The notes beneath the pieces were generated by a model. The model saw only the letters and a program-made list of their open reading frames with translations, was not told the origin of the DNA and ran no database searches. Shown piece after piece: positions 32,956-44,944 of a DNA stretch of 64,000 nucleotides (position 1 is its first letter; every line of letters starts with the position of its first letter). Source of the DNA: Capra hircus (Eukaryota; Chordata; Mammalia; Artiodactyla; Bovidae); the NCBI RefSeq assembly GCF_001704415.2, contig NC_030811.1:620001-684000 (forward strand), read 5' to 3'. The position numbers and the translations under genes are program-made.

Positions 32956-35900
32956 GTGGTGAGCGTTGGCGTGGGAAGGGAACCTGGGTTTGTTAATCGG
33001 GCTCTTTACCCTCATACATCATTTTAATTCCGGCTGGCGGTGCGCTGCTGACTGGCCTGCTGGCGTGAAGGGGAAGAGGAAGGTCCGCACAGATCGGTGT
33101 CAACACTGGAAGACTCATGATTGGGAAGCAGAGCTGACGCTCGTCTGACTTTCCCCTTTAACAGTGTTTTTGTGAAGCTGTGCATTTTTGCGAGTCTCAG
33201 TCTCTCCGATGCACTTGATACAGACCTCCTAAGTCTAAGATTAGTAGTTAAAGCAGCAAAGGGATCCTGTCGTGCTGTGTGTAATGTCTGGCAAAACAGC
33301 CGTTTCCTAAAGTGGGACCTTCTTGGCCAAAAGGACATCCTGTTCAGAAAAGCCTCGCAGGCCCGTGCCGTCCTCCCAGAGTACTCTGGGAGACGGAGGT
33401 GCTCGTGCAGCCAGCCACGGCTTGCAGGCTGCATGTCTCCCCTCAACGCCTGGTGCACAGCTGTGTGCTGAGCGAGGCATTTGAACATGGAGGGCGTTCA
33501 CGGGGCCGGTGCCTGAGGCCCTCGCCCTGCGCAGGCGCAGGACTGGGCTGAGGCCTGGCCCGGCCACCCCGAGACTCGGTGAGCCTCAACCATCAGTGGG
33601 GAAATTGTGGTAATCCCAGGGCCTTTAAAATAGTTTTTTAAAAATTAAAAGTCTTTTAATGCTGGTTATGTGTGTACAAGTGGAAATAGAAACCCTGATG
33701 TTGATTTAGGGCCTATAACTTAAGGCGTCAGATGCCCTGAGGGCCGGTCATCTAAAGTCCAGCCCCATTGACGCCCAGCCTCTTGGGTCACAGCCTGCTC
33801 AGAGGAGCACCTTCCTTGTGACTCGGTGGGTTGTCCTGCACCTTTCTACCTCTGGCCCAGCCTCCCCCGTTCTATCCTCTGCACGTTCCACGTCCAGAGT
33901 TCCCAGCGCGAGTATTTCTGCTGACGTCACCTCCTCTGCTTCACCGCCTTCGAAACCACGTCCCTTGTTGACCTGGTGAATCGTCTTCACGGCCTTCCTG
34001 GGGCCGCGTGTCTAGAGTATCTCCAAGGGCAGCCGTGTGCATGCTCCCCTGGTCAGCAGTCTGCTCCACAACTCAGGTTTCCCTGCGGCCTGCTCAGCTT
34101 TCCTCTCTGCTGAGCTCCCGTCCTCTGGGGTTAGCCTCTGCTCCGATGACCCGCTTCTGGGAGCTGTTCTGTGGCTTGTTCTGGGTGTCCGGGCATCAGC
34201 ACACACCCCGCTTCTCTGACAGGCCCTGGAGAGGAGCTGTGCGTGGTGCCCAGCACCGTGAGATCTGCTACAGACACGGTGATTCGTGGGTGGAGGACTG
34301 GCAGCAGACTCTGTCCTTTGGGCACCGTCATCGTCACGGGAACCAGATGCGAATGTGTGCCCGGGGCTGCGCCGTGTAACCTAGCTGCCCGCCTGGGGTG
34401 GGTGGGGCTGGGCCGCCACCGTCATCACGGACAGCAGGGCCGGACCCGAAGACCTGAGTGGAACTGGACCCTGGGTCCTGCAACGCGTGAAGACCGTGTC
34501 AGGGCAGCTCCGACTCAGGGCTGGGTGGGGTGCCGACAGGTGGGGCCACTGTCCACGGTCAGGTGTGGCCAGACGCAGGCCAGGCTCGCTGTGGGAGTGC
34601 CGCAGGGGAACCTCACGGACAGGGAGCAGGGATGGGGTGCAGGGGAGGCCCGGGGCAGCCCCGGGGCTCCGCCTCACAGCTGCACAGCTTCTGAGGGGAA
34701 CATCCAGCCCCCCGACGCGCTCCCACGAAAGATGCTGGCAGCCGTGACTTCAGGAAGTACTCCGGAGTCCGTCCTGGGGACTGAGTCTAGACTACGTCAC
34801 CCTGAGTCATCGACTCTTCCTTGAGAGGTTTTCCGTTTATCGTGCACCAGGCAGACGCAGCTTGGCCAAGGAGCCTGGAAGGGGGTCTCCTTGTGTGTGC
34901 GATGAGTCACCACAGGAGGGCAGCCTGGGCCGGGGAGGAAGTCGGCAGACACCCTCTGAAGGGGGCACCGTGGTGTCTGGTTTGTGTGGGCTCAGCACGG
35001 GTTCTAATGCTCGTAGAGGCCCCAGGGCATCCGTGCTGGAGTCGGTGAGGCTGCCTGCCCCGGCCTCCAGTCCCAGCAGAGCCGGGCCCAGGCCTTGCAT
35101 CCCCAGGGCCCAGGTGCCTGCGGGGTGCTGCCTGGGTGCAGAGTTTGGTGGGGCAGTGGGCAGGCCCAGGGACCGCAGGCCGGGAGGGGCCGGCCTCTGG
35201 CTGGCTCGAGCAGCTGGTGGAGGGGCCGCTTTGCCCAGTGCAGACGAGCGGTCTTGGAGCAGAGGTTGGAGAGGAGAGTGAAGCTGGAGGCGAGAAGCCG
35301 CAGGTGCAGCCTGTGGCCGGCCGGTCAGTCAGGAAGGTTGTTGCCTGGGCTGCTGTTGCGAGGCCTTGTGCGGGAGCAGCCAGTTCCTGTCCCGTCCAGA
35401 GAGGGTGTCTTCCCCACCCCGGAGGGTGGGTGGCTCATACAGCCTCCTTCCAGCGCCACAGCCTGGCTGCTAGTGTGAGGGGCTTGCAGAGGGTGGGGAC
35501 CCACAGCCTGTGTCCACGGCCCCGGACGTGAGGGGACGATGAAGCGTCAGCCGTGTTGGCATGCACCCTGAAGCGGCCGCGTCCGTGGGCTCGTTGCCTG
35601 GGAGCTGCCTCTGGTGGGGCTCTGGGTGGGTGGCTCTGATACGTCACTCGCTGCTGAGCTCGAGATGCCTGCTTGTCCCCGTGCCCGAGGCGCCTGCTAC
35701 CCGCAGCCCCCCCGCCCCGTGCCCAAGGCGCCTGCTCTCCCCTGTGCCCCCTCTCACAGACGGCTCGGGAAGATGTGCTGAGCTTCTGTCTGGGGGGCAT
35801 CTTCCATCCAGAGGGAAGCCTCTCAGCCGTGGCTGACAGCCGCTGCCCCCCGGGCCGCCCTTGGGGCCCAGTGCCCCAGCTCCTGAGCCTGCCCTCAGCT

Positions 35901-36147
35901 GTCCCAGCAGCTGCTCTGGGCAGCGCCCCATCTCAGTCCCTGCTTCAGTGGCCCCCCTCCTCCGGGTGGGCTGGGAGCCCGCCTCCCTCGGGGGTGGGAT
36001 GAGGGGTGACCACACTGGCCCGGGCGTCAGGGAGCTCTCCCGTCCAGTCTGCTGGACTCGTGGGTCCCTGGCTCCCCGTCTGACTGGACCCGCCGGCAGG
36101 CCCAACCTCATTCAGGCTTGACGGGTCGGGAGTGGATGTCCCCGTGT
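32956..36147. other. Unique GC-rich sequence, no gene recognised
   Basis: Single-copy DNA, GC-rich especially beyond 34.2 kb. Overlapping open frames on both strands (up to 217 codons at 34171-34824) are low-complexity and match nothing known. A lower-GC patch is at 33600-33720. Confidence 0.45.
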
Positions 36148-36148
36148 G

Positions 36149-36262
36149 ACGGGTGCCCCCCAGAGCCACCCCCAACCTTAGTGCCCCCCAGAGCCTGCCA
36201 GCCACACAGGAAGACCCCCAACCTTCGTGCCCCCCAGAGCCTGCACAGGAAGACCCCCGCGC
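36149..36262. repeat. Short imperfect tandem repeat
   Basis: GTGCCCCCCAGAGCC occurs three times (near 36150, 36181 and 36229), with CACAGGAAGACCCCC twice. C-rich units of about 30-50 bp. Confidence 0.75.
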
Positions 36263-38870
36263 TCTGGGGTGGGGGCTGTGACTCAGGCTCAGGGACTGCA
36301 GGTGATGCCTGGGCTGTGGCTCGCCGCTGACCCGAGGTCTGCCTCCCCGGGTGCTTTCTCCGAGAAGACAGCCATCACTGCGGGACAGCTGGGAGCCGCC
36401 CGCTGTGCTGTGTCCGGGCTGAGCCCTGGACAGACGTCGGGAAGCGCCGGGCCTGGGCCCCGGTGCCTGCCAGCCTCCGGTTGGGAAGGCAGGCGGGAGG
36501 GGCGGGGCGGCGGACACAGGCCGCGTGGTGCTTGCTGGAGGGCACGTCTATCTGTGCCTCTGTCTGGGTCCAGGCACCGAGTGAGCTGCACAGGAAATGC
36601 ACGCATATGCTAGAATCTGGTTTTTTTCATAACTTCCTACAACTGGTTGCAAACCCAGTACAGAGGATTACTTTGCTCCTGAACTGAACCTGAGTTCAGA
36701 TTTTGTTGTCATGGGCCTTTAGCCAGCTCACCTCTGTTGGTTGGAATGGGAAGGCTGAGGTCTGCACTGTAGAGGAAGGAATTGGGGGGTCATGGAGGGG
36801 AGGCGTGTGGGGCATCGGCTGGGCCTCCCTATGCTTGCAGGACGGGGATGGAGTCCACCCAGGTCACAGAGAGAGCCCAAGGATCCCTGCTGCCCAGGGT
36901 CCACAGCCCTCCGGTGGGGAGGTCTTACCTTGGGGGACGTCTGCTTACCTTGGGTGGGGGGCTGCAACTCCAGGGAGCCCTGACTTACACGGGGGGCTCC
37001 TGGCCAAGAACCCACGTGGGCAGCATGAGCCTGGGTGGTGGGGTCCCTGCCCTTGGACTCCAGTGGGCCCAGTGCTGGCCACACATCCCAGCTGAATGGA
37101 AGATGCCTCGTGGGGAGGGGTCTCGGCACTGGAGGTCTCTGACGGCCTCCGCCTTGTGCGGTGGACTTGCCGCTCAGAGACCAGAGGGGTGCATGGAGGC
37201 ACTTCGCCAGGCACGGTGGCCCCTTCCTGGGACAGACTGAGGGTGATGCTGGGGGCTTCTGGTGCCCGACGGGGACAGTGGGAAGCTGCTGGGCACTGTG
37301 AGCTGGGGCTCTGCGCCCAGCAGGCAGACGAGCAGAACCCTGCCTCGTGTGGGCTGCCTCCGCCCGCCATCCACCAGCTGGGAGAGAAACAGACGCTGCC
37401 ATCGACGAAGCGGCGAGCTCCCCGACTCTGCACAGGAGACCTGATACGGTGGACACTAGTGAGGGCCGAGCTCTCGGCATGAAGGCAGGACTCATCTCAG
37501 AGGTGCTGGGCGGTCACAGTGCAGGCTTCAGGCCAGCGCCTGTCCTGCTGGTGCCTCCCTGAGGCTCGGCACAGCTCAGAGGTCAGAGACAGGACTGTCC
37601 CACCTCCCAGCGCAGGTGTGCGGACAGATGCTCAGCCTGAGGCCGCGGCCGAGGGGCCCGGAGCCAGTCCCTCCGAGGCTGTTGCTGAGCTGCATCCTTC
37701 CCCGTTTGGGGAGACCGAGGACGTGTGACCTTCGAACCCCAGTCTGGAGGGGCTCTGAAGGACCCCTCGGTGAACTGAGCTAGTTTCTGCAGACGCTGAG
37801 AACTGTGGCGCGAAGTCTGGCCCCGACCCCCTGATGGCAGGACCAGCTGCTGGGACGCAGGACTTCCTGTGGCCGCATGCGCTGTGTGGGAGGGCATGGG
37901 GACCCTGGTGGGATGAGTCGGGCAGAAGTAGGAGCCAGGAGACCAGTGAGAGGTGCTCGGTGCCTCTGGGTGGAGGCCCGGGACTGCGCATACCCACCCG
38001 TGGGGTCGGAAGGGCCAGGCCCACGGGCACGCTCGCGGATGCAGGGGCTCTGTCCCCGGGGCCTGCTGTGCGCCCGTCCGGTGCCTGCTCTGTGGGAGGC
38101 GGAGCCCCAGGTGGAGACAGCATCTCGTCTTAAGGATCCCGCCTCTGAGGGGGAGACGGTGTCCTGAGATGCCCCGTCCTGGCCTCCCTGTGCTCCCTGT
38201 GCCTTCTTCTCCGGAAGGACCCGGCCAGTGGGTTGTGGGCCCAGCCTAAACCTAGGATGGCCTCATCTCGAGATCCTCAGCCCCGCAGAGACCCCCTTTC
38301 CAAGTGTGGTCGCGTCCCAGGTGGGCGTGAATCTTGTGAGGACTCCAGCCCGTTGCAGGGCCCTATCCTCAAAGGGCTGAAGAGCCACAGAGACGTTAGC
38401 TCTTCCAGGCCCAGGAGACGGACGCTCCCAGAGGCTGGTCTCACTCAAAGGCTTCATCTGGTTTGGGGCACCCTGGGAGCCTCTGCCGCTTGGTGCCCAG
38501 CGGGCCTCAGAGTCACTGGCTTCAGCAGGAAGGGGCAGTGGCCGGGGCTGGAGGTCAGCTGAGAGAGCGCCTACTCCTTCTCCTTCCTCCTGCAGAAGTT
38601 TGGGGTCAGCTGGGTAGCCTGGCAGGACACAGTGGACCCTGCCGTCCTGACCATCGGCTCTCCTCCCAAGCGGCTTCCCCAGTGTCCCGTTGCCCCTGAT
38701 GAGGCTGCCGCTCTGGGGAGAGGAGGGGCTGCAGAAAGAACAGGCCCTAGTGGGCGTGTGCCGGGCGGTGGGCGTGTGCCGGGAGGTGGCCCTGTGGACC
38801 AGGGCTGCCTGTTTCTTAAGCAGCTGCATGGAGCGTCCACTCCGGGAGGCATCAGCTTGCTCTCTGCGGC
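36263..38870. other. Unique GC-rich sequence, no gene recognised
   Basis: GC-rich DNA with many overlapping open frames on both strands, the longest 255 codons (36728-37495, minus). The proline, serine, glycine and arginine bias is what random GC-rich DNA gives. A 95-base lower-GC piece near 36600-36700 is also unremarkable. Confidence 0.45.
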
Positions 38871-39405
38871 TGCGTCTCTGCGTGGGCGACGCCGGCGCAC
38901 GTGTCTGACCTCCGCACCTTGGTCTTGGAAGGCTCCTCAGCTTCTGCAGAAGTGTTGTGAATGTCCGCACTTTGCAAGAACGGCCCTCCCCAGCCTCGGC
39001 GGCTGAGGCTGGAGCCAGCCAGCAGCTCCGTGCCCTGGGGACCTCCAGGGACGCCCTTGCCATCGTCAGCCGCTCGGGGTTCGCTCCCGAGCCTCCTCGG
39101 GGCCTGGGCCGACGTGTCCCGCGTGTGGTGGTGGTCCTCTCGCTGGTGGACGAGCCTGGGTCCCGAGGAGGAGGGCTCCCTGTCCGGTAGGCGTGCGGGC
39201 AGCGGCAGCTGCTGCAGCCCAGAGGCCAAGGGGACGCGCTGAGCGGCCTCGCCCCGCCCCCCGGCGGCCCCGCCTCCTCAGGGGGCGTGGCTGCCCGGCG
39301 GCGGCTGAGCCTTGGTAGAGCGCGCGCAGGAGCGGAGCCCCACGGGCGGGGAGCAGGCGGGACCCCCGGTGCAGACCTGCGGCAGGCTCTATCCTGACCA
39401 CCCAC
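38263..39405 (-). other. 380-codon open frame, probably fortuitous
   Basis: The longest open frame in the window outside obvious tandem repeats. It lies in GC/CpG-rich DNA. The translated composition is rich in Arg, Pro, Ser, Ala and Gly, with no signal peptide, membrane segment or known motif. It contains a short internal repeat (SRHTPTARHTPTRACSF) caused by a CGGGAGGTGGGCGTGTGCCG-type DNA duplication near 38757-38790. Opposite-strand frames overlap throughout. It overlaps the CpG island at its 5' end, so a promoter-associated exon cannot be excluded. Confidence 0.12.
38880..39405. promoter_or_regulatory. CpG island, candidate promoter
   Basis: Very CpG-dense: about 19 CpG in 39228-39370 alone, including GCGCGCGC and CGGCGGCGG, and high density from 38880 on. 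It has GC-box-type motifs CCCCGCCC (39253) and GGGCGGGG (39345-39360), a GGGGGCGTGG (EGR/Sp-type, 39280s), and no TATA box. No exon is recognisable on either side, so the strand and target gene are unknown. It could be the start of a non-coding RNA or an unlisted first exon. Confidence 0.55.
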
Positions 39406-39948
39406 GAGGGGCAGGCCCGGGCCCCTCCTCAGACCTCAGGACTGTCCGGGCCGCAGGCTTTCCCTTCTTGCCGGGTGGTCTGCTGGGCTCTTCAGAAGCC
39501 GGGGCAGCTCAAAGGTCCAGGGCCTGGCTGCAGCCTCAGGGTGTCCTCCCAGCCCGGGGGCCGGCGGTGGGGGGGGGGGGCGGGAGAAGGGCTGCTGAGT
39601 GCCTGTGCTCCGGCCAGGGGGGGCTCCTCCCTGTGGGGCTCCTCCCTGGTGGGAGTGGGTGTTGCCTGGGAGGAGGAGCAGTGGGAGGGTGGGCAGGAGA
39701 CACGGGGGCCAGACCCTGGGCCACCCTGCGCATCTGGGGAGCTGAGAATGTCCCGAGGCTGCAACGCAAGCCCGTGGTGGGTACCGTCCGCACCTGGAGC
39801 CGCTGCTGGTTCGTCTGTGAGATGGGAGTCGTGCATAAGGTGTCATTCCTGGGCGCAACGAACATTAGATGAGACCCTGCTTGCTGAGGGAGGCATGGAT
39901 GGTCAGCCTTTGGTTTTTGTTTTAATTAAAGAGGGTAAAGGGATTGCT
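39406..39948. other. Unique GC-rich sequence with G-run
   Basis: Contains a run of about 11 G near 39568-39579 followed by CGGGAGAAGGG, a potential G-quadruplex. No gene recognised. Confidence 0.4.
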
Positions 39949-40153
39949 GGGCTTCCCTGGTGGCTCAGAGGGTAAAACGGCTGCCTGCAATGCAGGAAAC
40001 CCGGGTTCGATTCCTGGGTCAGGAAGAGTCCCTGGAGAAGGAAATAGCAACCCAGTCCAGAATTCTTGCCTGGAAAATCCCATGGATGGAGAAGCCTGGG
40101 GTCCATGGGGTTGCAAAGAGTCAGGCATGACTGAGCGACTTCACTTCACTTCG
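39949..40153 (+). mobile_element. Bov-tA SINE, full length, with target duplication
   Basis: Begins GGGCTTCCCTGGTGGCTCAG with intact tRNA-like A box (TGGCTCAGAGGG) and B box (GGGTTCGATTCC), then the BovA body (CCCAGTCCAGAATTCTTGCC) and the CTTCACTTCACTTC tail. It is flanked by AAGGGATTGCT (39938-39948) and AAGTGATTGCT (40154-40164), an 11-bp target duplication with one mismatch. The well-preserved head suggests a young copy. Confidence 0.97.
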
Positions 40154-40169
40154 AAGTGATTGCTAGAAT

Positions 40170-40520
40170 GGGTAGCAACTGTGGGGATTAACTTTCTATC
40201 TTTTAAAGTAACACTTTCAGTAGCGGGCAAGCCAACAAACAGGAACACCGCTGGGGCGTCCGGAGCCTGCGCTAGCGGCGCTGGCAGAGACACGTTTGGC
40301 CTTTGATCAAAGTTGGAGTTTTGATCTGACCTCCCATCTTCTCCGGGGTTCACAGTCACCACCGCAGTCAGACTGAAAGGGTGCGTGAGCGAATGTATTT
40401 CCACAAACTCGGGGGAAACACATATACCGCGACAGCACCTCTTCCCATGATTCGGACTTTTCTGGGCCCTTTGCATTACCCATTTTATTAGTTTGCTCTT
40501 GACACACACAATAATCAAGG
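40170..40520. promoter_or_regulatory. Low-GC island with TCF/LEF palindrome
   Basis: A non-repeat block with a perfect 12-bp palindrome CTTTGATCAAAG at 40301-40312, which carries two TCF/LEF-type sites (CTTTGATC and GATCAAAG), followed by another TTGATCTG at 40321. AATAATCAAGG is near 40509. The cluster suggests a WNT-responsive enhancer if conserved; that is an inference. Confidence 0.3.
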
Positions 40521-42492
40521 TTACTTATGCAGAAATAAGTGGTGAATGCTCCCTTTCTCCTAGCTTTGCAACAGAAGACTGTCAGGCACTTCCTGTGAGG
40601 TGCTCCTGGCTGCCCCGCGCCTGCGTTTGCAGCTTCCCGAGAGGCCTGCTGGCTGCGCCCATGGGGCTGGCTTCCTCCTCTGCATCTTCTTGTTCAATTC
40701 TGTTTAAAAACTTCCACTGAGCACAGAGCTACTCCAGTTTGGCTGTTAGACTGTGACCCAGGAACAGGCTTATTCAAATAAAAATGGTACAGAGGTGGGT
40801 TCTTAATAGTTTCTTCCCTGTTTTGTGAACACCTTCTGCTGCCTATGGTGGCGTTAGTTTCCCGTCACAGAGAAGGGGAGCTTGGCTCACGTGCTGTTTT
40901 GGGTACAGAGTGAGACCGCCGCCCTGCGGCTTCTGTCAGGGCGTCTCCACTGACCGGGGAGCTGTGAGGACCGACGGCTCGAGTCCTGAAGCATCGCTGT
41001 CGCCCTGAAGTGTGTCCGGTCGGCCTGCTCTGTCTCAGCTGCACAGCTTCCCAGGCCACGAGAGGGCCCGCTCACGCCGAGGGGGTCCAGTCGGGTCTGA
41101 GGTCTGCGTCTGCACTCGGCTCCTCAGAGGCGGACCCCCAGGGGTTCTCACTCCAGGGCCTCACTCACAGCCAGAGGGCGAGCGCCTGTGGGATGCGTGT
41201 CCCGCGGAGCCAGCGGCTGAGCGACTGCTGCGGCCGAGCCTCTGTTGGCGCGTGCTTTATCCACTGCGTGTTGATAGCTTCCCGCGTTGCACAGTCAAGG
41301 CAGTGAAGTAGTTTGCCTGAAGGCACTGGTCTGTCCGGTTCGGAATTTGGCTGTTTGATGTCAGGCGAGAGAAACAAACCTAGCTGAAACACAAACCTGA
41401 AACAGACCCCAGGGCAGCGGCATTTGAGTCCAGAAGGTTTTCACAGTCCCCGAGTGTGGAAGGCGGCAGCTGCTCGTTCAGCAGGACAGAGGGTGAGACA
41501 GTGGGCTTGTGACGCCACGGCGGGACGGGAGCTGGGCGACAAGTCCAGGCTTCCGCAGGAGGCCATCAGGTGAGCGAGGCGTACAGACGGGGGTGCCAGC
41601 CCGGCCTCTGTGGGGGCCGCCCTGGGGCCGCGGGGGGCATCCAGCCCTCAGGGCACCAGCCTCCCCCCCGTCAGAGGCCACTCTCCCGTCTCCATTTCAG
41701 TCGAATGTCTCAAGCCTTGGCATCTTTGGCCGGAGGACACGGCCTCCCCGCTTTGCTGTTGGAAAGGTTTCCAGGCTCTCCAGGGTGAGGCCGCACAGAG
41801 GAGCCTCACTTTTTCAGGCATGGACAGAGTACAAACTAGGTGGAGTTCAGAAAAGTGAATTCTGCATGTTCAGGAAAATCCTGGCCACTGCACAGCTGCA
41901 CGAGTCGCAGTTTGCAGGAGGGAGAACTGTGCAGGCTAAACACTGTTCATCAGAGGCTCTTGCAGTGTGTGGTTTGCTCCCTGCCCATTCCCACGGGTCA
42001 GATGCCTGCAGCTCCTTTTCTGTCCCTTTGAATAAGCGCTGACCAAGCGTTTCCTCCAGAGGCCTGTGCTGGACAGGCCAGCTCTGCGGAGGTTTTCATT
42101 AGGACTTCAGGCTCAGGACCAAGCCGAGGTTCACAGTCAAAGCCCGCGAAACCTCCACGGCCACACCCGGCCTTGGCTCTGGCATCCAACGCTTGATGCC
42201 CACCGCCCTCCTTGCCAAGCATTGGGCACACATTTACAGTCACTAAAGCCAATGTTAAAACTTTGAGGGGCGGGCAGTGCATTCTGAGTAAGTAATTTTT
42301 ATAGAATTAATTTTTCTTACTGTCACGGTGATGCCTTTTAACTTAGAAAGTTCAGAGGGCACAGGTGACCAGCAGGAAGGCCTGGGCCACTCTGGGATCT
42401 GTCCCTGTGTCTGTGTGGCCTGTCTCCCCTATAAGAGGTGCCTGAGTGTTCCTAGAGATGAAGGCATAGTGTAATTTGTGCCTTCTAACCTG
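40521..42492. other. Unique sequence, no gene recognised
   Basis: Mixed-GC single-copy DNA. Near 41280-41350 there is a faint MIR-like piece (CAGTGAAGTAGTTTGCCTGA, AAGGCACTGG) too weak to call. A good-looking splice-acceptor sequence (CCCGTCTCCATTTCAG, 41685-41700) has no recognisable exon after it. Confidence 0.4.
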
Positions 42493-42502
42493 CACTGAAA
42501 AC

Positions 42503-42703
42503 GGGCTCCCCTCATAGCTCAGCTGGAAAAGAATCTGCGTGCAATGCGGGAGACCCTGGTTCGATCCCGAGGTTGGGAAGATCCCCTGGAGAAGGGAAAG
42601 GCTGCCCACTGCAGTATTCTGGCCTGAAGAATCCCATGGACTGTGTAGTCTGTGGGGTCACAAAGAGTCGGACACGACTGAGCGACTTTCCCTGAGCACT
42701 GAC
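42503..42703 (+). mobile_element. Bov-tA SINE with target-site duplication
   Basis: Head GGGCTCCCCTCATAGCTCAG, B-box-like GGTTCGATCCCGAGGTTGGG, body CTGGAGAAGGGAAAGGCTGC and end AGAGTCGGACACGACTGAGC. CACTGAAAA flanks both sides (from 42493 and from 42704). Confidence 0.95.
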
Positions 42704-42712
42704 CACTGAAAA

Positions 42713-44432
42713 TGTTATTACCTTGATTGGGTGAGCTTTTACATTAACCTGAGAGGTAAGGCAAATATCCGCTTCCTCTCTTTCCACAGCTGTTGATTTT
42801 CCCAAAGTGTGTTACCCCATAACCAGCTTCAGAACTCCGCGGAATCCAGTGGAGTCAGATCTCAGGACTGGTGGGTGGGTCTCCTCTGAGCAGTGGTGGC
42901 CAGTCTGATCGCCATCCTGCCGCGGCGCCCCCACCCAGCTGGTCCACAGGTGGGCTGTCGGGGCCTCACGTGCTCTGATCTTACTATTAGCCCCTGCTTC
43001 TCAAACCTGCTGCCCCAGGGGACCGCCTGGCAGCTTGGGTTCGGCACGCAGGGCGTCGTCTAACCGGCCTGCACATCCCTATGAATGTTCTTGGTGGATT
43101 CCCACGCCCAGTCAGGATGGAGGAGGACTGCTCTAGGTCACACCCCGTGATTATTTTTAAAAATTGCACAGAAAGGAAATCCCTGCTTTTGTGCCATTGG
43201 CTTGTTTAGCTAAGAGGCCCTTTGCTGGATTTCTGTTAGTGGAGCCCGTGAGCCCCAGCTGTGCCCTCTGAGCCTTTGCTGGGGCAGGTCTGTCCCATCA
43301 CGGGGCTGAACATGCTTTGCCTCCCGTGGGCATATCGAGAGATGCACCGTGCAGCCTTCCTGGGCTTCTTGCCGCCTTCCTGGGCCTCTTGCCTGAGCTC
43401 CTGAGCTGTCTTACCAGAGGCAGGACGTCCATCCCCGAGGTGGGGGTGTGTGGGGACAGAGGGCGGGAGGTCTCCAGGGTCCCCCAAGCTTGGAGGGAAG
43501 CGTGGGGTCAGGAGACTCTGAAGATGCACCTGCTGCTGGTCCTGTCCCAGCTGAGCTGTGCCCCGAGTTCCCCGTTGATGCCCTAACCCTGGGCCCTGCA
43601 GAACGTGACTGACACTTGGAAGCAGGGTTGTGGCAAGTGTGATGTGTTGAGGTGAGTCATTGGAGTGGCCCTCCTCCCATGTGACAGGGTGTGTGAGCGG
43701 AGGGCCAGCCCTGTGAGGACGGGAGGAGACAGCCCAGGGGCGAGGCCCCTGACGGCCGGCTTCCAGGAGTGAGGACGTGCGACTCTGCTCTCTGAGCCGC
43801 CTGGTCTGTGGACTTGGCTACGACTGCCCCCCTGCCGCGTTAGCTGGGACTCGGGCCTGTCCTGTCTGGGGCGTCGTCTGGCTTCTCCAGGACGCGTAAG
43901 CCACCCCAGCGGCCTTCTCGCCTCTGACTCTGGGTGCACGCCCACTTTTCCTCTCACTCAGCTCTCAGCCTTCCTGCCCCTGAAACCAAAAATCTCAACT
44001 TCCCATTTGTGCGCCAGATGGAAAAAAATGCTCACTTGGTCTTTGCCCAAAAGTAGCCTCTTTTTTTCTCCTGAAAGTCAGTTCAGCCTCTCTTGAGTGA
44101 CAGGAACAAGGAGAGCCTGTGAACTTTTCTTGGGAGTAAAAATAATGTCTTGACAAGGTTGCCATATCCATTCTGGTTTGATGGGAGCTGGTTTTCAGTC
44201 CAACCTCAGAGTATTTTTAAACATGCAGATAGAGTCACGTGCTTTGGGAGGAAGGGCAAGCAGCAGATGAGGCAGCTGACTGGCCCTGGAGTCTCCATGG
44301 CATGAGGTTTTGTGGCCTCAAAATGGGGTGGGGAAGGCTGGCTCCTATCTCAAGAGACACCAGGACGAGCGGCTGCCACTGTGTCCTCAGTCACACTCCG
44401 ATCTGTCTGGTGAAGGACTGAAGCCCCCACTG
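42713..44432. other. Unique sequence, no gene recognised
   Basis: Single-copy DNA. The piece near 43000-43060 (CTTCTCAAACCTGCTGCCCC, GGGGACCGCCTGGCAGCTTG) faintly recalls a MER5-type DNA transposon relic, but the match is too weak. 43990-44230 is AT-richer and unassigned. Confidence 0.4.
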
Positions 44433-44944
44433 TGGGCGCCGGGGAGGGCCAGGGACGACCCCTGCAAGGCCGGGCCTCGGGAAGCACTCCGTCCTCGTAG
44501 CTGCGGAGAGGGCCACGGACGACCCCTGCAAGGCAGGGCCTCTGGAAGCACTCCGTCCTCATAGCTGTGGAGAGGGCCAGGGACGACCCCTGCAAGGCCG
44601 GGCCTCGGGAAGCACTCCGTCCTCGTAGCTGTGGAGAGGGCCAGGGACGACCCCTGCAAGGCCGGGCCTCTGGAAGCACTCCGTCCTCGTAGCTGTGGAG
44701 AGGGCCAGGGACGACCCCTGCAAGGCCGGGCCTCGGGAAGCACTCCGTCCTCGTAGCTGTGGAGAGGGCCAGGGACGACCCCTGCAAGGCCGGGCCTCGG
44801 GAAGCACTCCGTCCTCGTAGCTGTGGAGAGGGCCAGGGACGACCCCTGCAAGGCCGGGCCTCGGGAAGCACTCCGTCCTCGTAGCTGTGGAGAGGGCCAG
44901 GGACGACCCCTGCAAGGCCGGGCCTCGGGAAGCACTCCGTCCCT
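44433..44944. repeat. 64-bp minisatellite, eight copies
   Basis: The anchor CCTGCAAGGC recurs at 44461, 44525, 44589, 44653, 44717, 44781, 44845 and 44909: exactly 64 bp each. The unit contains CGGGCCTCGGGAAGCACTCC and GTCCTCGTAGCTGTGGAGAG. Copies are almost identical, with differences such as CGGGAAG/CTGGAAG and GCTGCGG/GCTGTGG. 64 is not a multiple of three, yet all minus frames are stop-free, giving a 332-codon frame whose peptide repeats every 64 residues. Confidence 0.97.

Noticed and set aside
36728..37495. 255-codon minus-strand frame
   Set aside because: Same reasons: overlapping frames on both strands and no recognisable domain.
39949..40020. tRNA gene (A and B boxes look intact)
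   Set aside because: This is the head of a Bov-tA SINE joined to the BovA body and flanked by a target duplication, not a functional tRNA gene.
41280..41350. MIR relic
   Set aside because: A short weak match to the MIR middle only; too little to support.
41685..41760. Strong splice acceptor (CCCGTCTCCATTTCAG) and possible exon
   Set aside because: No known protein segment follows and no donor could be tied to it; a lone acceptor match is common by chance.
43000..43065. MER5-type DNA transposon relic
   Set aside because: Only loose similarity over about 50 bp and no terminal repeats visible.
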